Source of the DNA: JAABRU01 sp041390465 | GTDB lineage: Bacteria; Desulfobacterota; Desulfobacteria; Desulfobacterales; Desulfococcaceae | Direction of reading: 5' to 3' | DNA length: 64,000 nt | NCBI GenBank assembly: GCA_041390465.1 | Contig: JAWKPW010000008.1 | Location: 1-64,000, forward strand | Shown here: piece after piece, positions 1 to 8,689 of the stretch | Layout of the letters: the number at the start of each line of letters is the position of its first letter | Position numbering within the stretch: position 1 is the stretch's first letter | Program-made: the position numbers and the translations under genes | Notes under the pieces: generated by a model | Told to the model about the DNA's origin: nothing | What the model saw: only the letters and a program-made list of their open reading frames with translations | Databases searched by the model: none

Positions 1-32
1 TTCAGGTGTCAGGTTTGAGGAAGTAAAAACAC

Positions 33-60
33 TCTCCCCTCTCCTGAGGGAGGGGAATTT
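33..60 (+). terminator. Possible transcription terminator hairpin at the window edge
   Basis: A short inverted repeat (TCCCCTC at 35-41, GAGGGGA at 50-56) is followed only by AATTT. It may end a transcript entering from the left, but the T-tract is weak and no upstream gene is visible. Confidence 0.3.
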
Positions 61-140
61 CAGAATCAGCCGCTTTGATCCACTGTCCGCTGGAGAATCC
101 GCAAAACCTGAAACATCAGCCGGGAAAAGGGAGAAGTTGT

Positions 141-1196
141 ATGCCAATGTACAGACAAATGCTCACGGTCATGAAAAGCAGGGGCGGAGCCTATTCCGGC
201 GCGGACATCCCGGAATTCTATGCTCTGGTGAAAGAACTGTTCACACCGGAAGAGGCACAAGTCAACAATGCACTGGATCGCAAACCTGCCAAAGCCGGAG
301 ACATTGCTGCAAAGCTGAACCGAAATGAGGCACAAATCCGTGAAATTCTGGATCAGATGGCGGACAAAGGGCTTTGTGTCAGTTTTACCTCAGGCAATAC
401 CCGTTTGTACACGGGTTCTTCCTTTATGCCCGGCATTTTTGAGTTTCAGATGCTCGCGGGCAAATCCGGCCCGCGGGAAATCCGGATTGCCCGGCTGATT
501 CATGAATACAAAGAGGCATGTCACAGAGCAAAACTTGTGCCAAAGCCAGTCTATCCCCTCACCCGTGTCATTCCGGTTGAGAAAAGCATACACGCGGGCA
601 ATGTTCTCCGCACCTATGATCAGGTATCCACCTATATTGACAAATATGATGCCATAGCAGTGGGAACCTGCTACTGCCGCCATGCTGCAAAACTTCGGGG
701 TGAGGACACCCATGACATGCCGATGGATGTGTGCATGTGGTTCGGTCATATTGCGGAATACATGGCAGAGCGGCTGGGCGGGAAAATGGTCAGCAGGGCA
801 CAGGCCAGGGAAGTGCTGGACAGATCCGAAAAAGCCGGGCTGCTGCATATGAGCCGCAATACTGCTGAAGACATTGATTTTATCTGCAACTGCGACCGAT
901 GGCACTGTGAGGTGGTGACACAGGCTCTGAAAAATTCCCGTCCCGGACTGTTTTTCAATTCCGGATTTGAACCCCTGTTTGATGCGGACAAATGCATTTC
1001 CTGTGAAACCTGTCTGCACCGCTGTCCGCCCCAGGCCCTGACAATGGGAGCGGATGCGCCTCTGGTGAATCCGGATCTCTGCTTTGGCTGCGGCCTGTGC
1101 GCGAGCGGATGCGAACAGAACGCAATCAGCATGAAGACAAAACAGGGAGTTGCGCCCCCGCCCAAAGATGTCAAGGCGCTGGTGGCGCCGCTCTGA
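141..1196 (+). CDS. Winged-helix/4Fe-4S dicluster ferredoxin-type protein
   Basis: A 351-residue cytoplasmic protein. The start at 141 is chosen because GGGAGA lies just upstream; an earlier in-frame ATG at 75 has no good ribosome site. The N-terminal ~90 residues look like a winged-helix region. The middle carries a CxC cluster (GTCYCRH) with later cysteines and a CNC element (FICNCDRW). The C-terminus has two canonical CxxCxxCxxxC ferredoxin motifs (CISCETCLHRC and CFGCGLCASGC), so two 4Fe-4S clusters are expected. A paralogue of the same layout lies at 34905-35963, and both precede acyl-CoA metabolism genes. An electron-transfer or redox-sensing role beside beta-oxidation is inference; the exact function is unknown. 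Confidence 0.85.
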   Translation: MPMYRQMLTVMKSRGGAYSGADIPEFYALVKELFTPEEAQVNNALDRKPAKAGDIAAKLNRNEAQIREILDQMADKGLCVSFTSGNTRLYTGSSFMPGIFEFQMLAGKSGPREIRIARLIHEYKEACHRAKLVPKPVYPLTRVIPVEKSIHAGNVLRTYDQVSTYIDKYDAIAVGTCYCRHAAKLRGEDTHDMPMDVCMWFGHIAEYMAERLGGKMVSRAQAREVLDRSEKAGLLHMSRNTAEDIDFICNCDRWHCEVVTQALKNSRPGLFFNSGFEPLFDADKCISCETCLHRCPPQALTMGADAPLVNPDLCFGCGLCASGCEQNAISMKTKQGVAPPPKDVKALVAPL

Positions 1197-1488
1197 AATC
1201 TGGCGGATAGGGGAATTCTTACACCAGTTGCAATTTTTTTACCTGATGATTTGTCTTATTGACGTGAGTTCAACATAAACCCTGTTTTGTTGGGGAGGAT
1301 CAGATCTGCTGGCAGTTTGTTTTTAACCGCAGAGTGACACAGAAGTTTTAACAGAGTCACACAGAGTTTTTTCTGTGTGAAACCCGGATGCAAAAAAAAT
1401 CAGCCGTTCTGACCGGGTGCATCTGTTTTCAGCAAATTTGTTTTGGTATTAAGACTGTCCACTGAACATTTTTTCAGAAAAAGGAGGC
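1197..1488. other. Intergenic stretch with cacagag-type repeat
   Basis: No gene seen. It holds a degenerate direct repeat around 1329-1372 of the type found before other genes here (variants of a cacagaggttttcacaaag string near 7503-7550, 13480 and 57890), and an AAGGAGG ribosome site at 1481-1487 that belongs to the broken ligase gene downstream. Confidence 0.5.
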
Positions 1489-3038
1489 ATGATGCAGGTT
1501 CCCATGAGTCCTGTCAGATTCTGAAAAGAGCCGTGAAATCCCATTCGGAAAACTGGCTGTCATTGACGGCAGTCTGCGCTTTTCCTATGCCTTCAGGTGC
1601 AGAAACACGGTCAACCGTATGGTCTATGCAGTATGCGGATTGGGCATATCCTCCGGGCGGACGTGGTTCTTGATTACAACACCTACCGTTATATGGAACT
1701 CTATTTTGCATTTATCCGGACGTGGTCCTGTCCCCTGCTCACCCGGTTGAATGCAGAGGAATATATTCATATTCTGAAGGGATTCCGGAAGCTGAGGCTC
1801 TTATTTTTCATGATTTCAAAACCATCGTGGATCAGATCCGGCAAATCCGTCAGTACGCTGAAATATTTTTATATTGCAGACGGCCCGCAGATGCGGAATG
1901 ATCACGGGAACATACGAAAATCTGATTGACAATGCCCTTAGAAACACCTGCTGATCTGAGCCGGATGATGAAAATGCCATGCTCAATCTTTACTATACCA
2001 GCGGAACCACCGGATCCCAAAGGCGTGATGTTTCACTCACCGGAATATCTATGCCAATGCTCCTCAGCACCATCATTTCTTTCAAACTGGAAGATACAGT
2101 TCCGGTAATGCCATCGCAACTTGCTTCATCTGCGGACGCGTTATCTGGTCTGTGACCTACCAGGCGCTCATGTGATGCAGCGCCAGTTTGTTCCCAAAAC
2201 CGTGCTGCAGATCATACAGGATGAAAAAATCACGGCTGCCATGATGGTTCCCACCATGATCAATTTTCTGCTCAATGTGCCGGAACTCGACAGCTATGAT
2301 CTCAACTCCCTGAAATGGATTATGGTCGGGGGAGCGCCCATGTCTCCGGCCAATGCCGCACGCATGATGGAAAAACTCGGATGTCAGTACATTTCCGGAT
2401 ACGGACTCACCGAAACCACGCCGCTGCTGACTGTGGGCAATCTCAAAGACACGCTCGCGAATGCGGATGAGGCGGAAAAGATGAATTACATCACGCGCAC
2501 CGGGCTGGAAGTGCCGGGTGTGGATCTCCGCGTGGTGGACAGCAGCGGCAATGACGTACCCCAAGACGGCATCACAGTGGGCGAAATCATTGTCCGGGGC
2601 GACAATGTGATGAAAGGTTACTGGAAACTTCCGGATGCCACGGCCGAAGCCATTCGCGACGGTTATTTCCATACCGGAGATCTGGCCACAGTGGATGCCC
2701 AGGGCTATGTGCTGATCGTGGATCGGGCAAAGGATATTATCATCAGCGGCGGGGAAAACATCTCCTCTGTGGAAATTGAAAATGTCATTTACAGACATCC
2801 GGATGTGCTGGAATGCGCGGTCATTGCTTTTTCTGATGAAAAATGGGGCGAAGTTCCTGCCGCTCTGGTGGTATTAAAGGCAAATGTGCAACTGTCCGAG
2901 CAGGAACTGAAAGAATTTTGTCAGGAAAGGCTGGCAAAGTTCAAAATTCCCAAACAGATACACTTTGTTTCCGAACTTCCCAAAACCGGATCAGGAAAGA
3001 TTCTCAAAGCCCAGCTTCGAAGACATTACAGGAAGTAG
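1489..3038 (+). pseudogene. AMP-forming acyl-CoA ligase, 5' half frameshifted
   Basis: The reading frame begins at an ATG behind a strong AAGGAGG but stops after about ten codons. Translation in alternating frames recovers an acyl-CoA synthetase: a core around YMELYFAF, then the P-loop YTSGTTG (about 1990-2025) followed in another frame by DPKGVMF. From about 2160 to 3038 the frame is intact and includes GYGLTETTP, the YFHTGDL segment, the VDRAKDIIISGGENISS hinge and the C-terminal catalytic lysine context (PKTGSGKILK). All disruptions lie before 2160. The family activates carboxylic acids with ATP and CoA via an acyl-adenylate. Either a recent pseudogene or a consensus-error patch; the 305-residue remainder starting at 2121 is not a complete enzyme. 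Confidence 0.8.
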
Positions 3039-3136
3039 GGAAAAGGGGACAGGGAGCAGAGATCAGGGATTAGGGTCAGGAAATCCTTCCCTTAAACATA
3101 ACCCCAATCCCTAAAACTTTATGGAGTGCAAATCTT

Positions 3137-4792
3137 ATGACACATACACAAATTTTATCAGCCGAGGACAAATCAAGATACAGTGTGCTGAACAGGGAAA
3201 ATCTTGATTTTCTGATGAACCGTTACAACCGCGTGAACCGATGGGTCATCGCGGACATGATCCGGAGAAGTGCTTATCATTATCCGGACAAAACTGCGGT
3301 TATCTTTGGAAACAAATCTCTTACCTATGCAGAGCTGGAGGCCGAAACCAACCGGGTTGCCAATGCGCTCAGGGATCTGGGCGTGGAAAAATATGACCGT
3401 GTCGCGATTCTGGCACACAATACCATCCATCATGTGCTGACCTGGCTGGGATGCTGCAAGATCGGCGCAGTGTATCTGGCCATCAATTACCTGCTCAAAG
3501 GCAAGGATATTTCCTACTGCATAGACCATTCGGAAAGCAAAGTCTTCATCGTGGAGGACGCACTTTATCCGCTGGTGACAGATGTCCTGAACGACATGAA
3601 AACCGTGCGCACCCTGATCTGGTCGGATGATATGGCCGGACAGGCCCCGGCTGATGACAGGTTCCGGAATTTTGAAACCTGGTACAAAGCCTATCCCGCG
3701 ACAGAACCGGATGCGATCCTGCGGATTGAGGACCCCTGCCAGATGACCTATACCAGCGGCACGGAATCCCTGCCCAAAGGTGTCATCATCAGCAATCAGG
3801 CTTTGATGGCCGAATATATGGGTGCAATCATTGACGGAAAATACGAAAGCAGTGACATCAACGTCAATGCTCTGCCCATCTATCACTGCGCGCAGCGGGA
3901 TGTGTTTATGAATCCGGTATTCTGGGTGGGCGGAACCAATATTCTCATGACGCCGGATATAGGCAATATTCTGAAAACCATTGCCCAGTACCGGGCCACC
4001 ATGTTTTTTGCCCCGCCCACGGTCTGGATTGGCATGCTGCGCCATCCGGATTTTGACAAGTATGATATTTCCTGCCTGAAAAAATGCTATTACGGCGCGT
4101 CCATCATGCCTGTGGAAGTGCTCAAGGAAATGCTGGAACGTCTGCCGGGCGCGGGGGTTTACAATTACTACGGTCAGACAGAACTGGCTCCCTATCACAC
4201 AGTTCTGAAAGCTGAAGATGCGATGAGCAAACTGGGTTCCGCTGGCATGGCCGGTCTGAACATGGAAACCCGGATAGAGGATGATTTCGGAGCTGCTGTG
4301 GAGGTTTCCGGCATTCCGGGAGAAATCTGCGGCAAAGGACCTCATGCTCTGATTATGTATTTCAAGGAACCGGAAAAAACCGAGGATGTCATGCGCGGCG
4401 GCTGGTTCCATTCCGGCGACATCGGCATTCTGGATGAAGACCGCTATATTTCGGTCGTGGACCGTAAGAAAGATATGATCAAAACCGGAGGGGAAAATGT
4501 CTCCACCCGTGAGGTTGAGGAAGTCATTTATCTGGATAAACGGGTGGAGGAAGTCGCTGTTATCGGAGTGGATGATCCCAAATGGGTGGAGGCCGTGACT
4601 GCGGTTGTTGTACCCCGCAAAGGGGAACAAATCACGGAAGAGGAGATCATTGCCCTGTGCCGCAAACATCTGGCCGGGTTCAAGGTTCCCAAAAAGGTCA
4701 TTTTTCTGGATGCGCTGCCCAAAACGCCCACAGGAAAAATCCTCAAGCGGGAAATGCGCAGGACTTACAAAGACATCATTTCAAAAGCATAA
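3137..4792 (+). CDS. AMP-forming acyl-CoA synthetase
   Basis: A 551-residue, full-length member of the acyl-adenylate-forming superfamily. Visible motifs: the P-loop YTSGTESLPKGV (around residue 213; the usual GTTG is here GTES), the YYGQTE motif, the GWFHSGDIG segment, the hinge VDRKKDMIKTGGENVS, and the C-terminal lysine in PTGKILKRE. It should couple ATP hydrolysis to CoA thioester formation on a fatty or aromatic acid; the substrate cannot be read from the sequence. It lies about 100 bp after a related broken ligase, suggesting tandem duplication or an operon. A good terminator follows at 4827-4863. Confidence 0.92.
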   Translation: MTHTQILSAEDKSRYSVLNRENLDFLMNRYNRVNRWVIADMIRRSAYHYPDKTAVIFGNKSLTYAELEAETNRVANALRDLGVEKYDRVAILAHNTIHHVLTWLGCCKIGAVYLAINYLLKGKDISYCIDHSESKVFIVEDALYPLVTDVLNDMKTVRTLIWSDDMAGQAPADDRFRNFETWYKAYPATEPDAILRIEDPCQMTYTSGTESLPKGVIISNQALMAEYMGAIIDGKYESSDINVNALPIYHCAQRDVFMNPVFWVGGTNILMTPDIGNILKTIAQYRATMFFAPPTVWIGMLRHPDFDKYDISCLKKCYYGASIMPVEVLKEMLERLPGAGVYNYYGQTELAPYHTVLKAEDAMSKLGSAGMAGLNMETRIEDDFGAAVEVSGIPGEICGKGPHALIMYFKEPEKTEDVMRGGWFHSGDIGILDEDRYISVVDRKKDMIKTGGENVSTREVEEVIYLDKRVEEVAVIGVDDPKWVEAVTAVVVPRKGEQITEEEIIALCRKHLAGFKVPKKVIFLDALPKTPTGKILKREMRRTYKDIISKA

Positions 4793-4826
4793 CTGCTTTG
4801 TAAAAAAATTCTTTCATACAACATAA

Positions 4827-4863
4827 GTGGAATCGGCATCCTGCCGGTTCCACATTTTTTTTG
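4827..4863 (+). terminator. Rho-independent terminator after acyl-CoA synthetase
   Basis: A 12-bp stem with one G-T pair (GTGGAATCGGCA / TGCCGGTTCCAC) and a 3-nt loop is followed by A and a run of T. The rest of 4793-5152 shows no convincing gene, only the palindrome at 4984-5014. Confidence 0.8.
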
Positions 4864-4983
4864 GGGCCCAAAAACTGATCTTTTCACAAGGGCGGGCTTC
4901 AGGTTCTGCTGATATTTTAATAACCCCCTGAATTTACTGAAACCGATCCTGCCGCAATGAACCCGGATGAACAGTTCCGGCAG

Positions 4984-5014
4984 GATTTGACAAGTTTTCA
5001 AAACTTGTCAAATC
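4984..5014. repeat. GATTTGACAA-type palindrome
   Basis: A perfect 15-bp inverted repeat with a single central base. Close relatives occur at 23905-23934 (overlapping the fdhD stop codon) and, less perfectly, at 61138-61166. It may act as a terminator or be a small dispersed repeat. Confidence 0.75.
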
Positions 5015-5152
5015 TTCATTCCCGCAGCCGGTTCTGAAATGTCAACAGAACCCGGTGTTTCATCAGTTGCCGGACAAATCGCTGAGCAGGAAACATCTGC
5101 ACATTTTCCTGGTTGTCTGCAAAACTCCTGCCCATATGACTGTTTCCGCGGA

Positions 5153-5302
5153 TTATGTCTTTTTTTCCCCGCAGTCCCCTGAAGCGGAACAGGAGGTGCA
5201 TCCGCACCCGCAGGTTCCTCCCTTTTTTGTGCCTGCATAAAAAAATTTTGCAATATAAACAACTGCTATGCCCACAATCACTGCCACAGTCACTGTTTCC
5301 AT
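5153..5302 (-). CDS. FeoB-associated Cys-rich membrane protein (49 aa)
   Basis: A short gene encoding 49 residues: an N-terminal hydrophobic helix (METVTVAVIVGIAVVYIAKF) followed by a Lys/Gly turn and a cysteine cluster (TCGCGCTSC then C in SGDCG). This one-helix-plus-Cys-rich-tail layout matches the small FeoB-associated proteins that accompany ferrous-iron transporters. No feoA or feoB is nearby, so it is an orphan here. A role in iron handling is by family resemblance only. GTGAGAAA precedes the start. Confidence 0.75.
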   Translation of the reverse strand: METVTVAVIVGIAVVYIAKFFYAGTKKGGTCGCGCTSCSASGDCGEKKT

Positions 5303-5334
5303 TTTCTCACCCCTCTGATGAACTTTCTGTTATG

Positions 5335-5370
5335 AAAAACCGGATTTTTTCCGAAAAATCCGGTTTTTTT
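5335..5370. repeat. AACCGGAT dispersed palindrome
   Basis: An inverted repeat of the form AAAAACCGGATTTTT-spacer-AAAAATCCGGTTTTT. About nine copies are scattered between genes in this window, none inside an intact gene. Here it separates the minus-strand FeoB-associated gene from the plus-strand isomerase gene. Confidence 0.85.
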
Positions 5371-5625
5371 GGTAAATGAAAATTTCCTTCTGCGTATCTG
5401 TCTCTGCCACAGTAATACGCAGAGGCAGGGAAAGCAAGAAAAATCCGAAATATTTTTGCCATGACAAAAAATATGCGTTATGACATATTTTTTCAAAAGT
5501 TTATCTTGTGTTGACGCAATGTGCGGAACATGATAATATTATTTTTTTAATCCAAAAACTTATAACCGGAATCCGGCTTTCCGCATCCGAAATTGCCGGA
5601 TTCCTTTGCACGGAGGTATAAAAAA

Positions 5626-6342
5626 ATGGCAATGCTTGATCTTGCGGTGGATGAAAATGTGGCCCTTGTCACCCTCAACAGCGGTGAAAACCGCTTCAAT
5701 CCGGATTTTCTGAATGCGGTTATCGGAACATTGGATGAAATTGAAAAAAAGACAGATGCCCAGACCCTTGTGGTGCGTTCCGCACATGAGAAAATATTTT
5801 CCAACGGCATTGATCTGGAATGGCTGGTTCCCGTAATCCAGAAAGGAGACAATGCCGCAGCCAAGGAGTTTTTCTGGCTGCTCAACATGCTTTTCAAAAA
5901 AACCCTTACTTCGCCTCTGATTACGGTTGCGGCCATCAACGGCCATGCCTTTGCCGGCGGAGCCATATGGAGCTGTGCGTTTGATTTCCGTTTCATGCGT
6001 TCAGACAGGGGCTATTTCTGCTTTCCGGAAGTGGATCTGGGCATTCCCTTTCTGCCCGGTATGCTGGAACTGCTGAAAAAAGCCATTCCCTTTTACAAAC
6101 TTGAAGAACTGCACCATCTGGGGGTCCGTCTGACTGCGGCTGAATGTGAGAAACACCATATCATCACCAAAGCCTGCCATGTGGACACCCTCATGGATGA
6201 GGTGATGATCTTTGCCAAAGGGATAAAGAAAAAAAGAGCGGTTGTCAAAGAAATGAAATCCCGGCTTTACCGGCATATTGTTCATGCTCTGGACGTTGAG
6301 GATGTGCCGTATATTGAATCCGAGCAGTATCATATCGGATAG
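5626..6342 (+). CDS. Enoyl-CoA hydratase/isomerase family protein, probably delta3,delta2-enoyl-CoA isomerase
   Basis: A 238-residue crotonase-fold protein. The start at 5626 follows GGAGG with correct spacing; earlier in-frame codons lack a site. The oxyanion-hole region NGHAFAGGA and the FPEVDLGIPF segment are visible. The single acidic residue of FPEVDLG matches the isomerase pattern of the plant/peroxisomal delta3,delta2-enoyl-CoA isomerases rather than a two-glutamate hydratase, so an isomerase role in oxidation of unsaturated fatty acids is preferred (inference). It is followed 10 bp later by the epimerase gene and probably shares its transcript. Confidence 0.85.
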   Translation: MAMLDLAVDENVALVTLNSGENRFNPDFLNAVIGTLDEIEKKTDAQTLVVRSAHEKIFSNGIDLEWLVPVIQKGDNAAAKEFFWLLNMLFKKTLTSPLITVAAINGHAFAGGAIWSCAFDFRFMRSDRGYFCFPEVDLGIPFLPGMLELLKKAIPFYKLEELHHLGVRLTAAECEKHHIITKACHVDTLMDEVMIFAKGIKKKRAVVKEMKSRLYRHIVHALDVEDVPYIESEQYHIG

Positions 6343-6352
6343 GGAGGTGTGC

Positions 6353-7255
6353 ATGAAAATTTTTGTCACAGGCGGAACCGGTTTTGTGGGAACCCATCTG
6401 TCAGAAAGGCTGCTGGATGCGGGGCATGAGGTTACTGTGACCGGAACCCGGTCTGAAAACAGGACGTTCCGGCATGAGCGTTTCCGTTATATCTGTGCAG
6501 ATACCTCGGAACCGGGGAAATGGCAGGAAGCGGCTGCGGAAGCTGATGCTGCGGTCAATCTGGCCGGCCGGAGCATTTTCAGTGTGTGGACGGAAAAATA
6601 CAAAAAAGCCATGTATGATTCCCGAATCCTGACCACGCGCAATCTCGCGGATGCACTGCCGAAAGACAGGGAAACCGTGCTGTGCAGCACTTCGGCAGTG
6701 GGGTATTACGGCCCGATGGCAGATGAGTTTGTCACCGAAGACAGTCCCTGCGGAAAGGGATTTCTTGCAGATATGGCAAGAGACTGGGAAGCAGAGGCTT
6801 TCCGGGCACAGGAAAAGGGCGTGCGGGTGGCAGCGGCCCGTTTCGGCATTGTTCTGGGCAGAAACGGCGGAGCCATGAAACAGATGCTTCCCGCGTACAA
6901 ACTGGGATTTGGAGGCCCTTTGGGAAGCGGAAAACAGTGGTTTCCCTGGATTCATATTCATGATCTGGTTTCAGCCATTCTGTTTGTCATTGAAAACAAA
7001 GAAATCAAAGGCCCCCTCAATTTCACTGCACCGGAACCGGTGCGGCAGAAGGAGTTTGCCGCGGCTTTGGGGAAAATTCTCTGGCGTCCGGCCATTCTGC
7101 CTGCTCCCGGATTCATGATCAAAACCGTTATGGGGGAAATGGGGGAGTCCCTGCTGTCGGGACAGCGCGCCTTTCCGGTAAAACTGCTTCATTACGGATT
7201 TCCGTTCCGGTATCCGGATGTCCATTCGGCTCTCAAAGAAATCACCGGGAAATAG
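6353..7255 (+). CDS. TIGR01777 family NAD-dependent epimerase
   Basis: A 300-residue short-chain dehydrogenase-like protein of the SDR39U1/TIGR01777 type. The N-terminus has the Rossmann motif GGTGFVGTHL; further landmarks are NLAGRSIF, the SAVGYYG segment, and the PWIHIHDLV region typical of the family. The start at 6353 follows GGGAGG. The substrate is unknown for most members. It lies between a crotonase-fold gene and a tiny membrane protein gene, all on the same strand with gaps of about 10 bp, suggesting one operon. Confidence 0.9.
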   Translation: MKIFVTGGTGFVGTHLSERLLDAGHEVTVTGTRSENRTFRHERFRYICADTSEPGKWQEAAAEADAAVNLAGRSIFSVWTEKYKKAMYDSRILTTRNLADALPKDRETVLCSTSAVGYYGPMADEFVTEDSPCGKGFLADMARDWEAEAFRAQEKGVRVAAARFGIVLGRNGGAMKQMLPAYKLGFGGPLGSGKQWFPWIHIHDLVSAILFVIENKEIKGPLNFTAPEPVRQKEFAAALGKILWRPAILPAPGFMIKTVMGEMGESLLSGQRAFPVKLLHYGFPFRYPDVHSALKEITGK

Positions 7256-7265
7256 GGAGGCTGTC

Positions 7266-7469
7266 ATGATGAGTATGGTGCTGATCCTGTTCGGTGTTTT
7301 GGGAGCAGGCATTGTTCTCTGGCTGGTTCTGGGCGGAAAAAACCGGAGAGAGGAGCATGACGAAGCTGATGACCGTTACAACTGCCAGGTCTGTGATGAC
7401 AGGGACTGCGAATGTCACCGGGTGGAAGATTCGGAAAACACATCACAGAATGATTCTGATGAATCATAG
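7266..7469 (+). CDS. Small membrane-anchored Cys-containing protein (67 aa)
   Basis: A 67-residue protein with one N-terminal hydrophobic helix (about residues 3-22), a basic stop-transfer segment (KNRREE), then an acidic tail with four cysteines in CQVC and CECH. GGGAGG precedes the start. The CxxC and CxC spacing could bind a metal, but this is inference. It is the last gene of the apparent isomerase-epimerase operon. Family not recognised. Confidence 0.65.
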   Translation: MMSMVLILFGVLGAGIVLWLVLGGKNRREEHDEADDRYNCQVCDDRDCECHRVEDSENTSQNDSDES

Positions 7470-7684
7470 GGCTTTTTCCTGCTGTGCACCGTGAGTTTTT
7501 TTACCACAAAGGACACAGAGGTTTTCACAAGGTGCACAAAGTCTGTGAGCTTTGTGCGCAGCATTTTGATTTCAAATGTGCAACTGAAAGTTTTCCTGCA
7601 TTCAAAAAATCCAGTTGTTCTGAAAAAAAATGCACCTGAAAATTCAATGTCGGTTTGCTTATATTAAAAAGAAAGGACAGACAA

Positions 7685-8227
7685 ATGACGGATTTGATGG
7701 AAATCATCAGGGGGCGGAGAAGCATCCGCAAATATGAGGACAAAGAGGTTCCGCAGGAGGATCTGCGCAAAATTCTGGAAGCTGTGCAATGGGCACCTTC
7801 CTGGACCAACTGCCAGTGCTGGGAAGTTGTGGTGGTCAAAGACCCGGAAACCAAACTGAAACTGCAGGAGACCATTGCACCGAAAAACCCGGCCACCAAA
7901 GCCATAGCCGCTGCTCCGGTTGTACTGGCTCTGTGCGGAAAGAAAGGGGTTTCAGGATGTTACAATAATGCTGCCAGCACCAAATTCGGAGACTGGTATC
8001 TGTTTGATCTGGGCATTGCGACACAGAACCTTTGCCTGATGGCCCATTCTCTGGGGCTGGGAACCGTGATTGTGGGACTGCTGGATCATGACAAAGCCGC
8101 AGCCGTGCTGAATGTGCCGGATACGCATGAACTGGTGGTGCTGATTCCGCTGGGCTATCCCGCAAAAATTTCCACTGCGCCCAAACGCAGGGAACCGGAG
8201 GAATTCACCCATCAGGAAACCTTTTGA
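7685..8227 (+). CDS. Nitroreductase family protein
   Basis: A 180-residue FMN-binding nitroreductase-fold protein. The N-terminal RRSIRKYEDKEV and the APSWTNCQCWEVVVV segment are the usual FMN-contact regions, and the middle LFDLGIATQNLCLMAHSLGLGT helix and the C-terminal GYP motif fit the family. The start at 7685 follows AAAGGA; the ten codons before it lack a site. Substrates range from nitroaromatics to enones and flavins, so no specific reaction is assigned. The gap before it carries a cacagag-type repeat. Confidence 0.9.
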   Translation: MTDLMEIIRGRRSIRKYEDKEVPQEDLRKILEAVQWAPSWTNCQCWEVVVVKDPETKLKLQETIAPKNPATKAIAAAPVVLALCGKKGVSGCYNNAASTKFGDWYLFDLGIATQNLCLMAHSLGLGTVIVGLLDHDKAAAVLNVPDTHELVVLIPLGYPAKISTAPKRREPEEFTHQETF

Positions 8228-8689
8228 ATTCTGTCTGACGCAGCATAAGCTTCCAGCTTGTGCAAGCAGGCAGACAAAAGTTTTCGTGTATTCAAAAAAC
8301 CGGATTTTTTGAAAAAATCCGGTTTTTCTGAAAACTTGATACCCGAAGATTCATGCAGAATTGCTTACTTTAAACTTTCGGGTTATGAAACAGGATGGCA
8401 GCCTGTTCTGCATTTGTTTTTGTGTCAAAAAAATTTCGACAGAACGCATCTGCTGATAAACATATCTTTCAATCCGATTCCTGATCCTTTCCTGTGCGGC
8501 GCCAGTCCGGCATTCTTTCCGTTCTAAGTTCCTGCAAAAAAATGCAGAAATTTAAAACATCCCCGCAGTAGAGTGAAAACCAGCGTCTGAAAAACCCAGT
8601 TATCAAAGAGCGAAAAAAAGTTCGGGATCAGAAGCCCGCAGATCGGAACCTGTCCGCACCAAAGGAAAGCCGGTTGTTTTTCGTGCCGG
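8228..8689. other. Intergenic stretch with dispersed palindrome
   Basis: It contains an AACCGGAT palindrome at 8294-8328, flanked by a gtgtattcaaaa left arm and a tgaaaacttgatacc right arm that recur around 13330-13385. No credible gene was found. Confidence 0.55.

Noticed and set aside
3173..4669. Long minus-strand frame of 498 codons
   Set aside because: It lies wholly antisense to the acyl-CoA synthetase gene, has no ribosome site and a His/Phe/Gln-rich composition typical of an antisense shadow.
5016..5135. Short minus-strand frame after the FeoB-associated gene
   Set aside because: Only ~39 codons from its best ATG, no good ribosome site and no features; recorded only because a palindrome follows its stop.
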